DNA of 7,405 nucleotides from Bifidobacteriaceae bacterium (GCA_031266115.1 JAISBQ010000396.1:1-7405); one strand, 5' to 3'. Shown: positions 1 through 7,107, numbered from the stretch's first letter. The notes: a model not told the origin generated them from the sequence alone. Numbers and translations are program-made.

Positions 1-1
1 T

Positions 2-805
2 GCCACCATCCGAGCCACCGGCCGACGCCTGATCACAAGCCCGTTGGTCGACACGCCTGCCGGGTGGCAGATCGATCTGGCGGACTTCGAGGACAAGGCC
101 GCCCAGGCCAGCGCGTTCATCCTGTGTTCTCCCCACAACCCTGTGGGCCGAGTGTGGACCAGGACCGAGTTGGAAGAACTCGCGGCGATCTGCCTGCGCC
201 ATGGCGTGCGCATCATCTCCGACGAGATCCACGCCGACTTCGTCTATCCGACCTCACGCCACACGGTTCTGGCGACGTTGGACTCCGACGTGGATGCCGC
301 CACCGTGACGTGCACGGCCCCGTCCAAGACGTTCAACGTGGCTGGCCTTCAGGTAGCCAACATCTTCGCCGCCGATGACGACACTCGCCTTCGCATGGCC
401 GCCATCTACCGCCGCCAGGGCCTACACCAGCACCCTGCCCTCGGTTTGGCCGCGTGTGAGGCCGCGTATGGGGGCAGTAGCGATGCGTGGGTGGATGAGT
501 TGGTGGCCTACCTCGACCGGACGATGGCGCTCATCGCCTCCCCCACGGCCCACCAGCTTGGCGCCGTGCGTGTCACCAGGCCCGAGGGGACATATCTGGC
601 GTGGATGGATTTCCGCGCCCTCGGGCTCGACGCCGCCGGGTTGCGACACATGGTGGTGGATGACGCGCGGCTCTGGTTGTCCGATGGCGCCGACTTCGGC
701 ACCGAGGGACGCGGCTTCCTCCGCCTCAACGCCGCGTTCCCCCGCGCGACGATTGACGATGCGCTGAAACGTCTGGCCCGAGCGGTGGCGAGAGTCACGG
801 CGTGA
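2..805 (+). CDS. patB: PatB/MalY-type PLP-dependent C-S lyase (cystathionine beta-lyase-like aminotransferase), 5' end missing
   Basis: This is the C-terminal 267 residues of a fold-type I PLP enzyme. The frame is open to the left edge, so the true start and roughly the first 120 residues lie outside; family members are about 390 aa. Visible family motifs are CSPHNPVGRVW (substrate/PLP pocket), then SDEIHADF, whose Asp at 221-223 should contact the PLP pyridine nitrogen. Next comes APSKTFNVAGLQ, with the Schiff-base lysine at 326-328, and a late GFLRLN whose Arg (722-724) should bind the substrate carboxylate. The order and wording match MalY/PatB rather than histidinol-phosphate aminotransferases. 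The expected reaction is beta-elimination of cystathionine or cysteine conjugates to a thiol, pyruvate and ammonia in the cytoplasm; a true transaminase role cannot be excluded. A TTG at 44 is not the start, because homology (RRLITSPL) continues upstream of it. It converges on the rarD-like gene and shares no operon with what follows. Confidence 0.88.
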   Translation, partial: ATIRATGRRLITSPLVDTPAGWQIDLADFEDKAAQASAFILCSPHNPVGRVWTRTELEELAAICLRHGVRIISDEIHADFVYPTSRHTVLATLDSDVDAATVTCTAPSKTFNVAGLQVANIFAADDDTRLRMAAIYRRQGLHQHPALGLAACEAAYGGSSDAWVDELVAYLDRTMALIASPTAHQLGAVRVTRPEGTYLAWMDFRALGLDAAGLRHMVVDDARLWLSDGADFGTEGRGFLRLNAAFPRATIDDALKRLARAVARVTA

Positions 806-836
806 CGCCAGCGAGAAAGCAGGAGGCGGACTAACT

Positions 837-869
837 GGCGACCCGCGGGACGGCCAACGGCGACCCGCG
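837..869. repeat. Two direct copies of an 11-bp motif in the patB/rarD convergent gap
   Basis: GGCGACCCGCG occurs at 837-847 and again at 859-869, start to start 22 bp, about two helical turns. It lies in the 101-bp gap between two convergent stop codons. A weak 5-bp inverted repeat (CGAAG 868-872, CTTCG 880-884) overlaps its right end. There is no U-tract, so I do not call a terminator. It may be chance in GC-rich DNA or a small protein-binding or termination element. Confidence 0.4.
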
Positions 870-906
870 AAGCAGGGTCCTTCGGCGTCTCAGGCGGGTA
901 AGGATC

Positions 907-1800
907 TCAGGTGATCCGAGGGACACGGCGGGCCGCGCGCAGGGCGTCGGCGGTGAGGATGGCAAGCGCGACCCACACGATGGCGAAACCCACCCACCGG
1001 GCAGGCGCCATCGGCTCACGGAGCACAACGACAGCGACGAGGAACTGCATCACCGGGCACAGGTATTGGGTCAACCCAAGCACCGACAGCGGTAGCCGCC
1101 GGGCCGCGCCGTTGAACAGCAACAGTGGCACCACCGTGGCGATGCCAACCCCAACCAACAGCCACGAATGGGTAGGCCCCGCACCGACGAAGGTCTGGCG
1201 TCCGTCAGCGGTCAGCCACACGACATAGCCCACAGCGAGGGGCGCGGCCCACAGGGTCTCGACGCTCAGCGCCGTGACCGCCGAGACCGTCCGGCCTACG
1301 CCCTTCTCGACATAGCCGTACATCCCCCACGACAGGGACAGCACCACCGCGATCCACGGAAAACGCCCGTAGGCGAGAGAGATCACCATGACTGCGGACC
1401 CGGCCACGCCGAGGGCGACCCACTGGGCCGGGCGTAGGCGCTCGTGCAAGAAAACCACGGCCAAAGCCACGGTCACCAGCGGATTAATAAAATACCCGAG
1501 CGCGCCGTCCACGAGTTGTCCCGACTCGATGGAGTACACGAACACCAACCAGTTCACCGTGAGCAGCGCCGCCGAGATCGCCAACGTCCCCGCCGTACGA
1601 CGGTTGGTGAGCACGGACCCCAGTTCGCGGCCACGCCCGGTCGCGGCCACCACCGCGAGGCAACACACCAAAGACCACACCACTCGGTGGGCAATGACCT
1701 CCGCCGCCCCGGTAGGCGCCAGCAACGTCAGGTACAGAGGAAGCCCACCCCACCACGCGTAGGCGCAAACTGCCAGTACGAGGCCGGTCCTCGACCTCAC
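907..1800 (-). CDS. rarD: RarD-type EamA/DMT superfamily permease
   Basis: This is a 297-aa integral membrane protein; E. coli RarD is about the same length. It has about ten hydrophobic segments in two EamA-like halves and very short polar loops. RarD hallmarks are AYAWWGGLPLYL near residue 13, EVIAHRVVWS at 34-43, NWLVFVYSIESGQLVDGALGYF from about 83, INPLV at 105-109, FLHERL at 117-122, SWGMYGYVEK at 157-166, LFNGAARRLPLS at 228-239 and GLTQYLCPVMQFL at 242-254. The start is the GTG at 1800-1798. It overlaps the stop of the upstream isomerase as GTGA, and the homology begins right after it; a longer in-frame start at 1911 would only read through the isomerase gene. The substrate of RarD is not firmly known (the name comes from chloramphenicol sensitivity), and the family includes importers and exporters of sugars, amino acids and metabolites. 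Coupling to a YihS-like isomerase suggests a sugar or sugar-derived substrate, which is inference only. Confidence 0.87.
   Translation of the reverse strand: MRSRTGLVLAVCAYAWWGGLPLYLTLLAPTGAAEVIAHRVVWSLVCCLAVVAATGRGRELGSVLTNRRTAGTLAISAALLTVNWLVFVYSIESGQLVDGALGYFINPLVTVALAVVFLHERLRPAQWVALGVAGSAVMVISLAYGRFPWIAVVLSLSWGMYGYVEKGVGRTVSAVTALSVETLWAAPLAVGYVVWLTADGRQTFVGAGPTHSWLLVGVGIATVVPLLLFNGAARRLPLSVLGLTQYLCPVMQFLVAVVVLREPMAPARWVGFAIVWVALAILTADALRAARRVPRIT
1797..1800 (-). promoter_or_regulatory. GTGA stop/start overlap coupling the isomerase and permease genes
   Basis: On the minus strand the four bases GTGA hold the GTG start of the rarD-like gene and the TGA stop of the yihS-like gene. No strong Shine-Dalgarno precedes the GTG, so rarD translation probably depends on re-initiation by ribosomes ending the isomerase gene. 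Confidence 0.75.
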
Positions 1801-3029
1801 CGGACATCCAAGAGACCCCGAGCGAGGGCGGGGACAAGGGTGGGAGTGAGCGGGAGGCGGGGAATGAGCGTCGCCTGGATAGCGTGGTAGATGTCGGGTT
1901 TGCCGGGCCACATGGTGAATGAAGGTTCACCCTCTGGTGTCAGCTCGTGGTGCCACGACCCACGCTCCCGGTCGATGACGTACCTCGCCGCATACTCCCA
2001 CCAGGTCTCGTACCACGTGGCATACGTGCTCTCGCCGGTAGCCCGATAGGCCGTCGCCGCCGCCCCAAGCGCTTCGGCGAGTACCCAATGCAGACGCGCG
2101 CGAACCACTGCGTTGCCGTCGAAGTCCGTCGTGTAGCAGAAGCCGGGCTGTCCGCCTTCGAACCATCCATCTGCAACGGCGCGGTCAAACAGGCCGATGG
2201 CGGCGTCAAGCATCCAGGTGGGCGCGTCATCGTGCAACGCGGCCCGTGCCTCCAGCAACAACCGCGACCATTCCATGCCGTGGCCTGGCGTAGCACCGAA
2301 CGGCCGGAAGCGGTCGTCAGGCCTGGACGCGTTGTAATCCGGAACCTGATGCCACGCCGCGTCGAAGTGCTCCGGCACGCGCCACTCGGCGGCGCGGGCC
2401 TCAACATCAATGATGCGAGTGAGGATGCGCACCGCCCGCTCACGCCAGATGGCATCGCCTGTCACATCCGCCGCCGCGAGATAAGCCTCGACCGTGTGCA
2501 TGTTGGCGTTGGCACCGCGATAGGGATCGGGCATCGTGAACGCTGCGTCCCAGCCCTCAACCGACATGCCGGCTTCGTCATCCCAAAAGTGCTGCTCGGC
2601 GACAGCTAGGGCGGACCTCAGCAACTCTGTCGCGCCGGGGCGCCCCACCACAGTGGCCGAGGACGCTGCCAGAATCACGAAAGCGTGGGCGTAGGCCTGC
2701 TTCGTCACGTCCAGACCTTCGCCATCCCACGTGACCGAGGCATACCACCCGCCATAAGTCCTGTCCGCGAAAGCGGTGGACATAGCGCGAATTCCGTGGT
2801 CCACGATCTCGGCGCATCCTGGCCTGCCAAGAGCTGCCCCCAAGGCGTAGACGTGCGTCATGCGGCTGGTGATCCACAGTTCCACGGGCTTGGTCCGGTC
2901 GGGCTCGCCGTTGACATCAAGCCAAGGGGAGCCTCCCGGTGCGGCGGCGGCATGGGGGCCAAACGCCAGCAGTCCGTCGGTATGGTGCTCAAGCCATCGA
3001 GCATGCGCAGGGTTGTCCAGCCACAGCAC
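1797..3029 (-). CDS. yihS: YihS-like aldose-ketose isomerase (AGE family; sulfoquinovose or mannose isomerase)
   Basis: This 410-aa protein aligns from end to end with E. coli YihS (413 aa), an (alpha/alpha)6-barrel enzyme of the N-acylglucosamine 2-epimerase family. YihS interconverts sulfoquinovose and sulfofructose, and mannose and fructose, in the cytoplasm. Shared stretches are NPAHARWLEHHTD near the N terminus, LWITSRMTHVY (W52, R56), GGWYASV, GANANMHTVEA (H178), GATPGHGMEWSR (H250, E253), E319, and PDIYH with H382. The His pair matching H248 and H383 of YihS is the expected acid/base pair. The GTG at 3029 is chosen because GGAGG lies 9 nt upstream and the protein then begins exactly where YihS begins; the in-frame ATG at 3185 would add 52 unrelated residues. 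It is the first gene of an operon with the rarD-like permease and is divergent from the SRPBCC-like gene. From a remembered alignment, the YihS glutamines near 362 and 379 are His361 and Pro378 here, so sulfoquinovose may not be the substrate. Confidence 0.88.
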   Translation of the reverse strand: MLWLDNPAHARWLEHHTDGLLAFGPHAAAAPGGSPWLDVNGEPDRTKPVELWITSRMTHVYALGAALGRPGCAEIVDHGIRAMSTAFADRTYGGWYASVTWDGEGLDVTKQAYAHAFVILAASSATVVGRPGATELLRSALAVAEQHFWDDEAGMSVEGWDAAFTMPDPYRGANANMHTVEAYLAAADVTGDAIWRERAVRILTRIIDVEARAAEWRVPEHFDAAWHQVPDYNASRPDDRFRPFGATPGHGMEWSRLLLEARAALHDDAPTWMLDAAIGLFDRAVADGWFEGGQPGFCYTTDFDGNAVVRARLHWVLAEALGAAATAYRATGESTYATWYETWWEYAARYVIDRERGSWHHELTPEGEPSFTMWPGKPDIYHAIQATLIPRLPLTPTLVPALARGLLDVR

Positions 3030-3038
3030 GTCAGTGTT

Positions 3039-3043
3039 CCTCC
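3039..3043 (-). promoter_or_regulatory. Shine-Dalgarno deciding the isomerase GTG start
   Basis: The minus strand reads GGAGG followed by a 9-nt spacer and GTG at 3029-3027. This is the only good ribosome-binding site near the 5' end of the gene, and it agrees with where family homology begins. Confidence 0.75.
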
Positions 3044-3109
3044 AGCCCGGGATGGGGTCGAATGTGCGGGCCAAGCCTAGTGCTGGTCCGGCTCGCTCGG
3101 CGTGACGAC

Positions 3110-3132
3110 GGACACAGGCTGATGGTGTGTCC
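3110..3132. promoter_or_regulatory. Inverted repeat in the divergent intergenic region, candidate operator
   Basis: GGACACA (3110-3116) and TGTGTCC (3126-3132) are perfect 7-bp inverted arms around a 9-bp spacer, with centres of the arms 16 bp apart. It lies in the 134-bp gap between the GTG of the isomerase operon and the ATG of the SRPBCC-like gene, ending 31 bp before the latter. The size and place suit a dimeric repressor of one or both directions. No regulator gene is in the window and no clear promoter hexamers were found, so this is a candidate only. Confidence 0.4.
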
Positions 3133-3150
3133 CGCGGTGCGCGGAATGCG

Positions 3151-3155
3151 GGAGG
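3151..3155 (+). promoter_or_regulatory. Shine-Dalgarno deciding the SRPBCC-like gene start
   Basis: GGAGG is followed by 8 nt and ATG at 3164-3166. It supports this start over in-frame starts further upstream that lie inside the divergent isomerase gene or in the intergenic gap. Confidence 0.7.
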
Positions 3156-3163
3156 ATCGGTCC

Positions 3164-3955
3164 ATGGCTCACGGCGATCGCTCATCTGGGCATTGTGCTT
3201 CAGACCACCCTCATACCTTCTGGCGGGGACTCGCGTTCGCTGCGGGTACCGCGGCGACAGTCGCGCTGGCCGATCACTGGCAGCGCGGCTGGGGTGCCAC
3301 AGGCTGCGAACAGGCCCGTGAACTGCCTGGCGACGACCTCATCCCCTATCCCCGCGCTCAAGCGACCCGTGCCATCGGCATCGCCGCACCACCCATCGTC
3401 GTGTGGCCCTGGCTGGTGCAACTCGGTCAAGGTCGGGGAGGGTTCTACAGCTACGACCGTGTCGAGAACCTCATGGGCCTGGACATCCATTCGGCCGATG
3501 CGATCATCCCCGAATGGCAGCATCTCGCGGTGGGTGACACCATTGCGCTGTTCCCTGGCGATAACCGCCTTGAGGTCATGGCCCTGACACCGCCGCGCAC
3601 GCTCGTCCTGTTTGCGGACTCCCCGTTCATCCCGACTACCACCAGGCAGGACGCCCCGACCTTCCGCTTCTCGTGGTCATTTGTCCTTGAGCAGGAGGGA
3701 CCGGCCGACGCCAGGTTGGCCGTCCGGGAGCGCTACGCATGGGACCACGCAAACCTCACGCTTGGTGTCCGCGCCATGCAATGGGTCTCCTTCGTCATGA
3801 CCCGCAAGATGCTCCGCGGCATCAAGACCCGCGCCGAGGGAACGAAGCGAATCAGTGGAAGTCACGGGAACGGACGGAGAACCGGATGGGTAGGTGATCG
3901 AGACGTGCTGCGACAACGTTCGCGGCGCCATCGGACCGTTCCAAACGGCCAGTGA
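3164..3955 (+). CDS. SRPBCC/START-like conserved protein with an antisense C-terminal extension
   Basis: This 263-aa protein resembles a widespread actinobacterial family of SRPBCC-fold (helix-grip, ligand-binding) proteins of unknown ligand. Characteristic stretches are GWGAT and ARELPGDDLIP (about 42-61), then WPWLVQLGQGRGGFYSYD (81-98), ENLMGLDIHSADAIIPEW (101-118), LAVGDTIAL (121-129) and a final RKMLRGIKTRAE (214-225). A weakly hydrophobic stretch at about 22-37 could be a membrane anchor, but it is short. Family resemblance ends near residue 228. Residues 230-263 are a basic tail encoded antisense to the last codons of dnaE2, with the stop at 3953-3955, so the tail is probably not functional. 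The start at 3164 is set by the GGAGG 8 nt upstream. The gene stands alone on the plus strand, divergent from the isomerase operon and convergent with dnaE2. No reaction can be assigned; the SRPBCC label rests on recalled motifs. Confidence 0.75.
   Translation: MAHGDRSSGHCASDHPHTFWRGLAFAAGTAATVALADHWQRGWGATGCEQARELPGDDLIPYPRAQATRAIGIAAPPIVVWPWLVQLGQGRGGFYSYDRVENLMGLDIHSADAIIPEWQHLAVGDTIALFPGDNRLEVMALTPPRTLVLFADSPFIPTTTRQDAPTFRFSWSFVLEQEGPADARLAVRERYAWDHANLTLGVRAMQWVSFVMTRKMLRGIKTRAEGTKRISGSHGNGRRTGWVGDRDVLRQRSRRHRTVPNGQ
3852..3955. other. Tail-to-tail overlap of the SRPBCC-like gene and dnaE2
   Basis: The plus-strand gene stops at 3955 and the minus-strand dnaE2 stops at 3852, so 104 bp code on both strands. 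The dnaE2 side ends in the usual RSRDFH tail, so the unusual partner is the plus-strand gene. Any terminator for either gene must lie inside the other; I see none. Confidence 0.8.
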
Positions 3956-6900
3956 CCACCACGGCGGGCGAGGTGCGGGCCGTGCGCCGATACATCGCCC
4001 ATACATCCGGGCGACACACCACATTCAATAGACCGGTCTCGTCCTCCAGGGATACAAATATCACCCCTTTCGCGGTGCTCGGGCGTTGGCGATGGGTGAC
4101 CACACCAGCCACCTTGAGGAGGGCACCTGGGCGTTCGTCGAGGGTCTCGGCGATGGACAGGATGCCGCTGGCGGCGATGTCCGCGCGCTGGTGGGCGAGC
4201 GGATGAGCCTCGACGCTAATGCCTGTCGCCCAAATGTCTGCCGCCGAACGTTCGACCTCACCCATGGCCGGCAGTGGTGGAGCGTGTAGACCCACCTGGG
4301 TGCCCGGCAGCATGTCCAGCGCCTCGGCAGCAGCCCCGGCTATCCACAACGCCTTGCGCCGGTCCGGTTCATGCGCCTCCAGCGCACCGGCGGTGGCTAG
4401 GGCCTCCAGTGCCTTGCTCGACAGTTCGGCCCGTCGCGCAAGGTCCCCAATCGACTCGAACGCCCGCTCGGACCGCGCCGCCGCGATGCGCTCCGCCGCC
4501 TTCGCTCCGATTCCCCGCACGGAAGCCAATCCGAGGCGCACGCCCAAGGCGACATCTCCCCGCAACAACCGGTGGGGGCGGCCGATGGCGTCCCCCACCA
4601 ACCGCTCTACGCTCGCCAAAGGCTCCGAACAGGTCACGTCGGGGCGTCCCACCCGCACCCCGTGGCGCCGCGCGTCCGCAACAAGGGATTGCGGTGAATA
4701 GAACCCCATGGGTTGCGAGGCAAGGATCGCGGCATAGAACGCGGCCGGATGGAAAACCTTCAACCAGGCGCTGACGTAGACGATCAGAGCAAAAGAAAAC
4801 GCATGAGATTCAGGAAAACCGAAATCGGCGAATGCTTTGAGTTGGTCATAGATCCGATCTCGTGCCTCAGGACCTATTCCCCGTTCGCCCATCCCCTCCA
4901 TCAGTGCCCTCTTGAGCCGGGCCATCTTCTCTGCCGAACGCTTCGATCCCATGGCCCGGCGCAATTGATCGGCCTGAGTTGCAGTAAATCCGGCGGCGTC
5001 GATGGCGAGTTGCATAAGCTGTTCTTGGAATAACGGCACACCGAGTGTGCGTTCCAGGGCGGGGCGCAGCAATTCGGAATCGTAAGTGATCGGCTGGCGC
5101 CCGCGGGCTCGCTCGATGTACGGATGGACTGAACGTCCTTGAATGGGGCCGGGACGAATCAGCGCCACCTCGACCACGAGATCGTAGAATTTGCGCGGAC
5201 GCAGCCGGGGCAATGTCGCCATCTGTGCCCGCGATTCGACTTGGAATATTCCGACGGTATCCGCCGCGCACAGCAGATCATACACTTCGGGGCGCTCGGT
5301 GGGGATGGAATACATCTCCCATTGTTCTCCTTCGGCCCGCTCGATGATATCGAAGGCCCGGCGCACGGCCTCAAGCATTCCTAATCCCAGCAGATCGAAT
5401 TTGACCAACCCCGCGTCGGCCAGGTCGTCGCGATCCCACTGCAGGACACTACGGTTCTCCATCCGTCCCCATTGAACTGGGCAAACTTCGATGACCGGCC
5501 GATCGCAAAGAACCATTCCCCCAGGGTGGATGCCCATGTGCCGCGGCAGACGCATCATCTGCTCGGCGAGGTCCACCACGGTGTCGGGGATGCCCTGCAG
5601 GTCGTCGTCCGCCACCGTGTCTTGCCCGTCACCTTTCCCCCACGGAGTATAGTGAACGGCACGGTCGCGGAGGTGACCCCAACGTTCCACCTGTTTACTC
5701 CATGCATCGGTCTGTCCGACATCGTAGCCGAGGGCCTTGCAGGCATCGCGAATTGCCATCTTCGGGCGATAGGAGATCACGGCACCAGCGAGAGCAGAAT
5801 GTTCGCGCCCGTAGCGTTCGTAGACGTGTTGGATCACCTCCTCGCGCCTGCCAGATTCGATATCGAGGTCGATATCCGGCATCCCATCGCGTTCCGGTGC
5901 AAGAAATCGCTCGAACAGTAGTCCGTATTTCACGGCGTCCACGGCAGTAATCCCAAGCGCGAAGCATACGGCAGAGTTTGCTGCCGATCCCCTGCCTTGG
6001 CATAAGATCCTCCGAACACGACAGAACTCGACAATCTCATGGACTATAAGAAAGTATCCGGGAAACCCCAATTTGTCGATAATAGATAATTCCCTGTCGA
6101 TGATACTCCACGCCTTGGCATTGTCGTCTTGCGGTTCCCCATATCGGACGACGGCTCCTCGCCGGGTCAGCTCCCGCAGCCACGAGGCCTCGGTGTGACC
6201 GTCTGGCACATCACAGGGGGGCAAATCGGGAGCAACAAGCCTCAGATCGAAGGCGCATTCCGTTCCAATCCTGACCGCCGCGGCTACCGCATCGGGATGC
6301 CGCCGATGCCGGGCCGCCATCTCAGCGGGGGACCGCAAGCGAGCGGTCGCCCCGGCGGGAAGCCAGCCATCCATGTCGTCCAATGACCGCCGGCCTCTCA
6401 CAGCTGCTAATGACGTGGCCAGCGGAAACTCTCGTGCAGTGGCGTAGTGGACGTTGCCGGTAGCAACCACAGGCAGCCCAGCGAGGTCCGCAAGATGGGC
6501 GAGACAGTCCACCATGTCGCCATCTCCCGGCTGCCCGGTATCGGTGATCTCGACCGCGACGTTCTCCCGCCCGAACCGTGCCACCAGCACGTCTAGTGCC
6601 ATCGACGCGCTGCCGTCCGTGGTGCTCCCCGCCAGCGCCCGACGTACCGCACCCTTACGGCAACCGGTGAGAACCACCCACTGACCACCCGACAGTTCGG
6701 TTAGCCGGTCTATGTCGTAGCGAGGTGGTCCCTTCTCGCCAACAGCGAGGTAGGCCTCCGAGATGGCCCGCGACAACCGGCGATACCCATCGATTCCCCG
6801 TGCCAGAACGAGGAGATGGGTGCCAGGAGGATCGGCGACGCCGGGGTGTTCCGACCCGGCATCCAGGGTCAACTCCGCCCCGTACACGGTTGGCAACCCC

Positions 6901-7091
6901 ACCTCGCGGGCGGCGTTCGCGAACTGCACCACGCCGTAGAGGCCGTCATGGTCGGTGATGGCGAGTGCCGATAGCCCTAGTTCAGCGCCACGATAGGCGA
7001 GGTCGGCCGGCTGGCTCACGCCATCGAGAAAGCTGAACGCTGAGTGGGCGTGCAACTCGGCATACGCGAGGGATGGGACGGAATCGGTCAT
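3852..7091 (-). CDS. dnaE2: Error-prone DNA polymerase III alpha subunit DnaE2
   Basis: This 1079-aa C-family polymerase is of normal DnaE2 length. It carries out translesion, mutagenic DNA synthesis with ImuA' and ImuB in the SOS response. Order of domains: PHP domain (LHAHSAFSFLDG at 13-24, ITDHDGLYG at 45-53, GNVHYA near 212-217), then the polymerase core with CQGRGSAANS (364-373). The catalytic aspartates are in PDIDLDIE (405-412) and KFDLLGL (Asp566). LPRHMGIHPGGM, GIFQVESRAQM, and PESHAFSFAL (760-769) follow. A helix-hairpin-helix (VRGIGAKAAERI, 858-869), an OB fold (about 990-1025) and the terminal RSRDFH complete it. PDIDLDIE and the short C terminus without a tau-binding region separate it from replicative DnaE1. 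The PHP metal site is incomplete (Asn213 in GNVH), so proofreading is unlikely. The ATG at 7091 is preferred over TTG at 7124, which lies inside a hairpin region. It follows imuB by 84 nt. Its middle third to half is GC-poor and holds two TTA codons (6087-6089, 6003-6005). Confidence 0.96.
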   Translation of the reverse strand: MTDSVPSLAYAELHAHSAFSFLDGVSQPADLAYRGAELGLSALAITDHDGLYGVVQFANAAREVGLPTVYGAELTLDAGSEHPGVADPPGTHLLVLARGIDGYRRLSRAISEAYLAVGEKGPPRYDIDRLTELSGGQWVVLTGCRKGAVRRALAGSTTDGSASMALDVLVARFGRENVAVEITDTGQPGDGDMVDCLAHLADLAGLPVVATGNVHYATAREFPLATSLAAVRGRRSLDDMDGWLPAGATARLRSPAEMAARHRRHPDAVAAAVRIGTECAFDLRLVAPDLPPCDVPDGHTEASWLRELTRRGAVVRYGEPQDDNAKAWSIIDRELSIIDKLGFPGYFLIVHEIVEFCRVRRILCQGRGSAANSAVCFALGITAVDAVKYGLLFERFLAPERDGMPDIDLDIESGRREEVIQHVYERYGREHSALAGAVISYRPKMAIRDACKALGYDVGQTDAWSKQVERWGHLRDRAVHYTPWGKGDGQDTVADDDLQGIPDTVVDLAEQMMRLPRHMGIHPGGMVLCDRPVIEVCPVQWGRMENRSVLQWDRDDLADAGLVKFDLLGLGMLEAVRRAFDIIERAEGEQWEMYSIPTERPEVYDLLCAADTVGIFQVESRAQMATLPRLRPRKFYDLVVEVALIRPGPIQGRSVHPYIERARGRQPITYDSELLRPALERTLGVPLFQEQLMQLAIDAAGFTATQADQLRRAMGSKRSAEKMARLKRALMEGMGERGIGPEARDRIYDQLKAFADFGFPESHAFSFALIVYVSAWLKVFHPAAFYAAILASQPMGFYSPQSLVADARRHGVRVGRPDVTCSEPLASVERLVGDAIGRPHRLLRGDVALGVRLGLASVRGIGAKAAERIAAARSERAFESIGDLARRAELSSKALEALATAGALEAHEPDRRKALWIAGAAAEALDMLPGTQVGLHAPPLPAMGEVERSAADIWATGISVEAHPLAHQRADIAASGILSIAETLDERPGALLKVAGVVTHRQRPSTAKGVIFVSLEDETGLLNVVCRPDVWAMYRRTARTSPAVVVTGRLERSDGAANVVAARLDHLPIRFSVRSRDFH

Positions 7092-7095
7092 CAAT

Positions 7096-7107
7096 CCCCC
7101 GTCCTCC
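7096..7107 (-). promoter_or_regulatory. dnaE2 ribosome-binding region, buried in a hairpin
   Basis: Reading toward the ATG at 7091-7089, the minus strand has GGAGG (7107-7103), 11 nt before the start codon, and GGGGG (7100-7096), 4 nt before it. Neither has ideal spacing. The first lies in the 3' arm of the 7101-7117 hairpin, and the second can extend that stem past one mismatch, so ribosome access probably depends on RNA folding. Confidence 0.5.

Noticed and set aside
806..906. Intrinsic terminator between the convergent patB and rarD genes
   Set aside because: Only weak stems (CGAAG/CTTCG, ACCCGC/GCGGGT) with no T-tract on either strand.
1801..1911. Longer start for the rarD-like gene at 1911
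   Set aside because: The added 37 residues are Pro/Arg-rich and lie wholly within the isomerase reading frame. The GTGA overlap gives the natural start.
3074..3079. Possible -10 box (TAGGCT on the minus strand) for the isomerase operon
   Set aside because: No recognisable -35 element stands at a proper distance, and such hexamers are common by chance.
2939..3163. Longer start for the SRPBCC-like gene inside the isomerase gene
   Set aside because: The upstream residues are basic, antisense to the isomerase gene and without resemblance. GGAGG at 3151-3155 points to the ATG at 3164.
3030..3185. N-terminal extension of the YihS-like gene to an ATG at 3185
   Set aside because: It would add 52 residues without family resemblance, cross the divergent intergenic region and overlap the start of the SRPBCC-like gene. 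The GTG at 3029 has a good GGAGG and matches the YihS N terminus.
4245..4254. Palindrome CGAACGTTCG resembling a LexA/SOS box
   Set aside because: It lacks the 4-base spacer of the actinobacterial LexA site and lies inside the dnaE2 coding region, far from any start. No SOS box was seen in the imuB-dnaE2 gap either; the operon promoter should be outside the window.
4219..5921. Several long plus-strand open frames opposite dnaE2
   Set aside because: They are Arg/Pro/Ser-rich translations of the antisense strand with no recognisable motif, as expected opposite a GC-rich gene.
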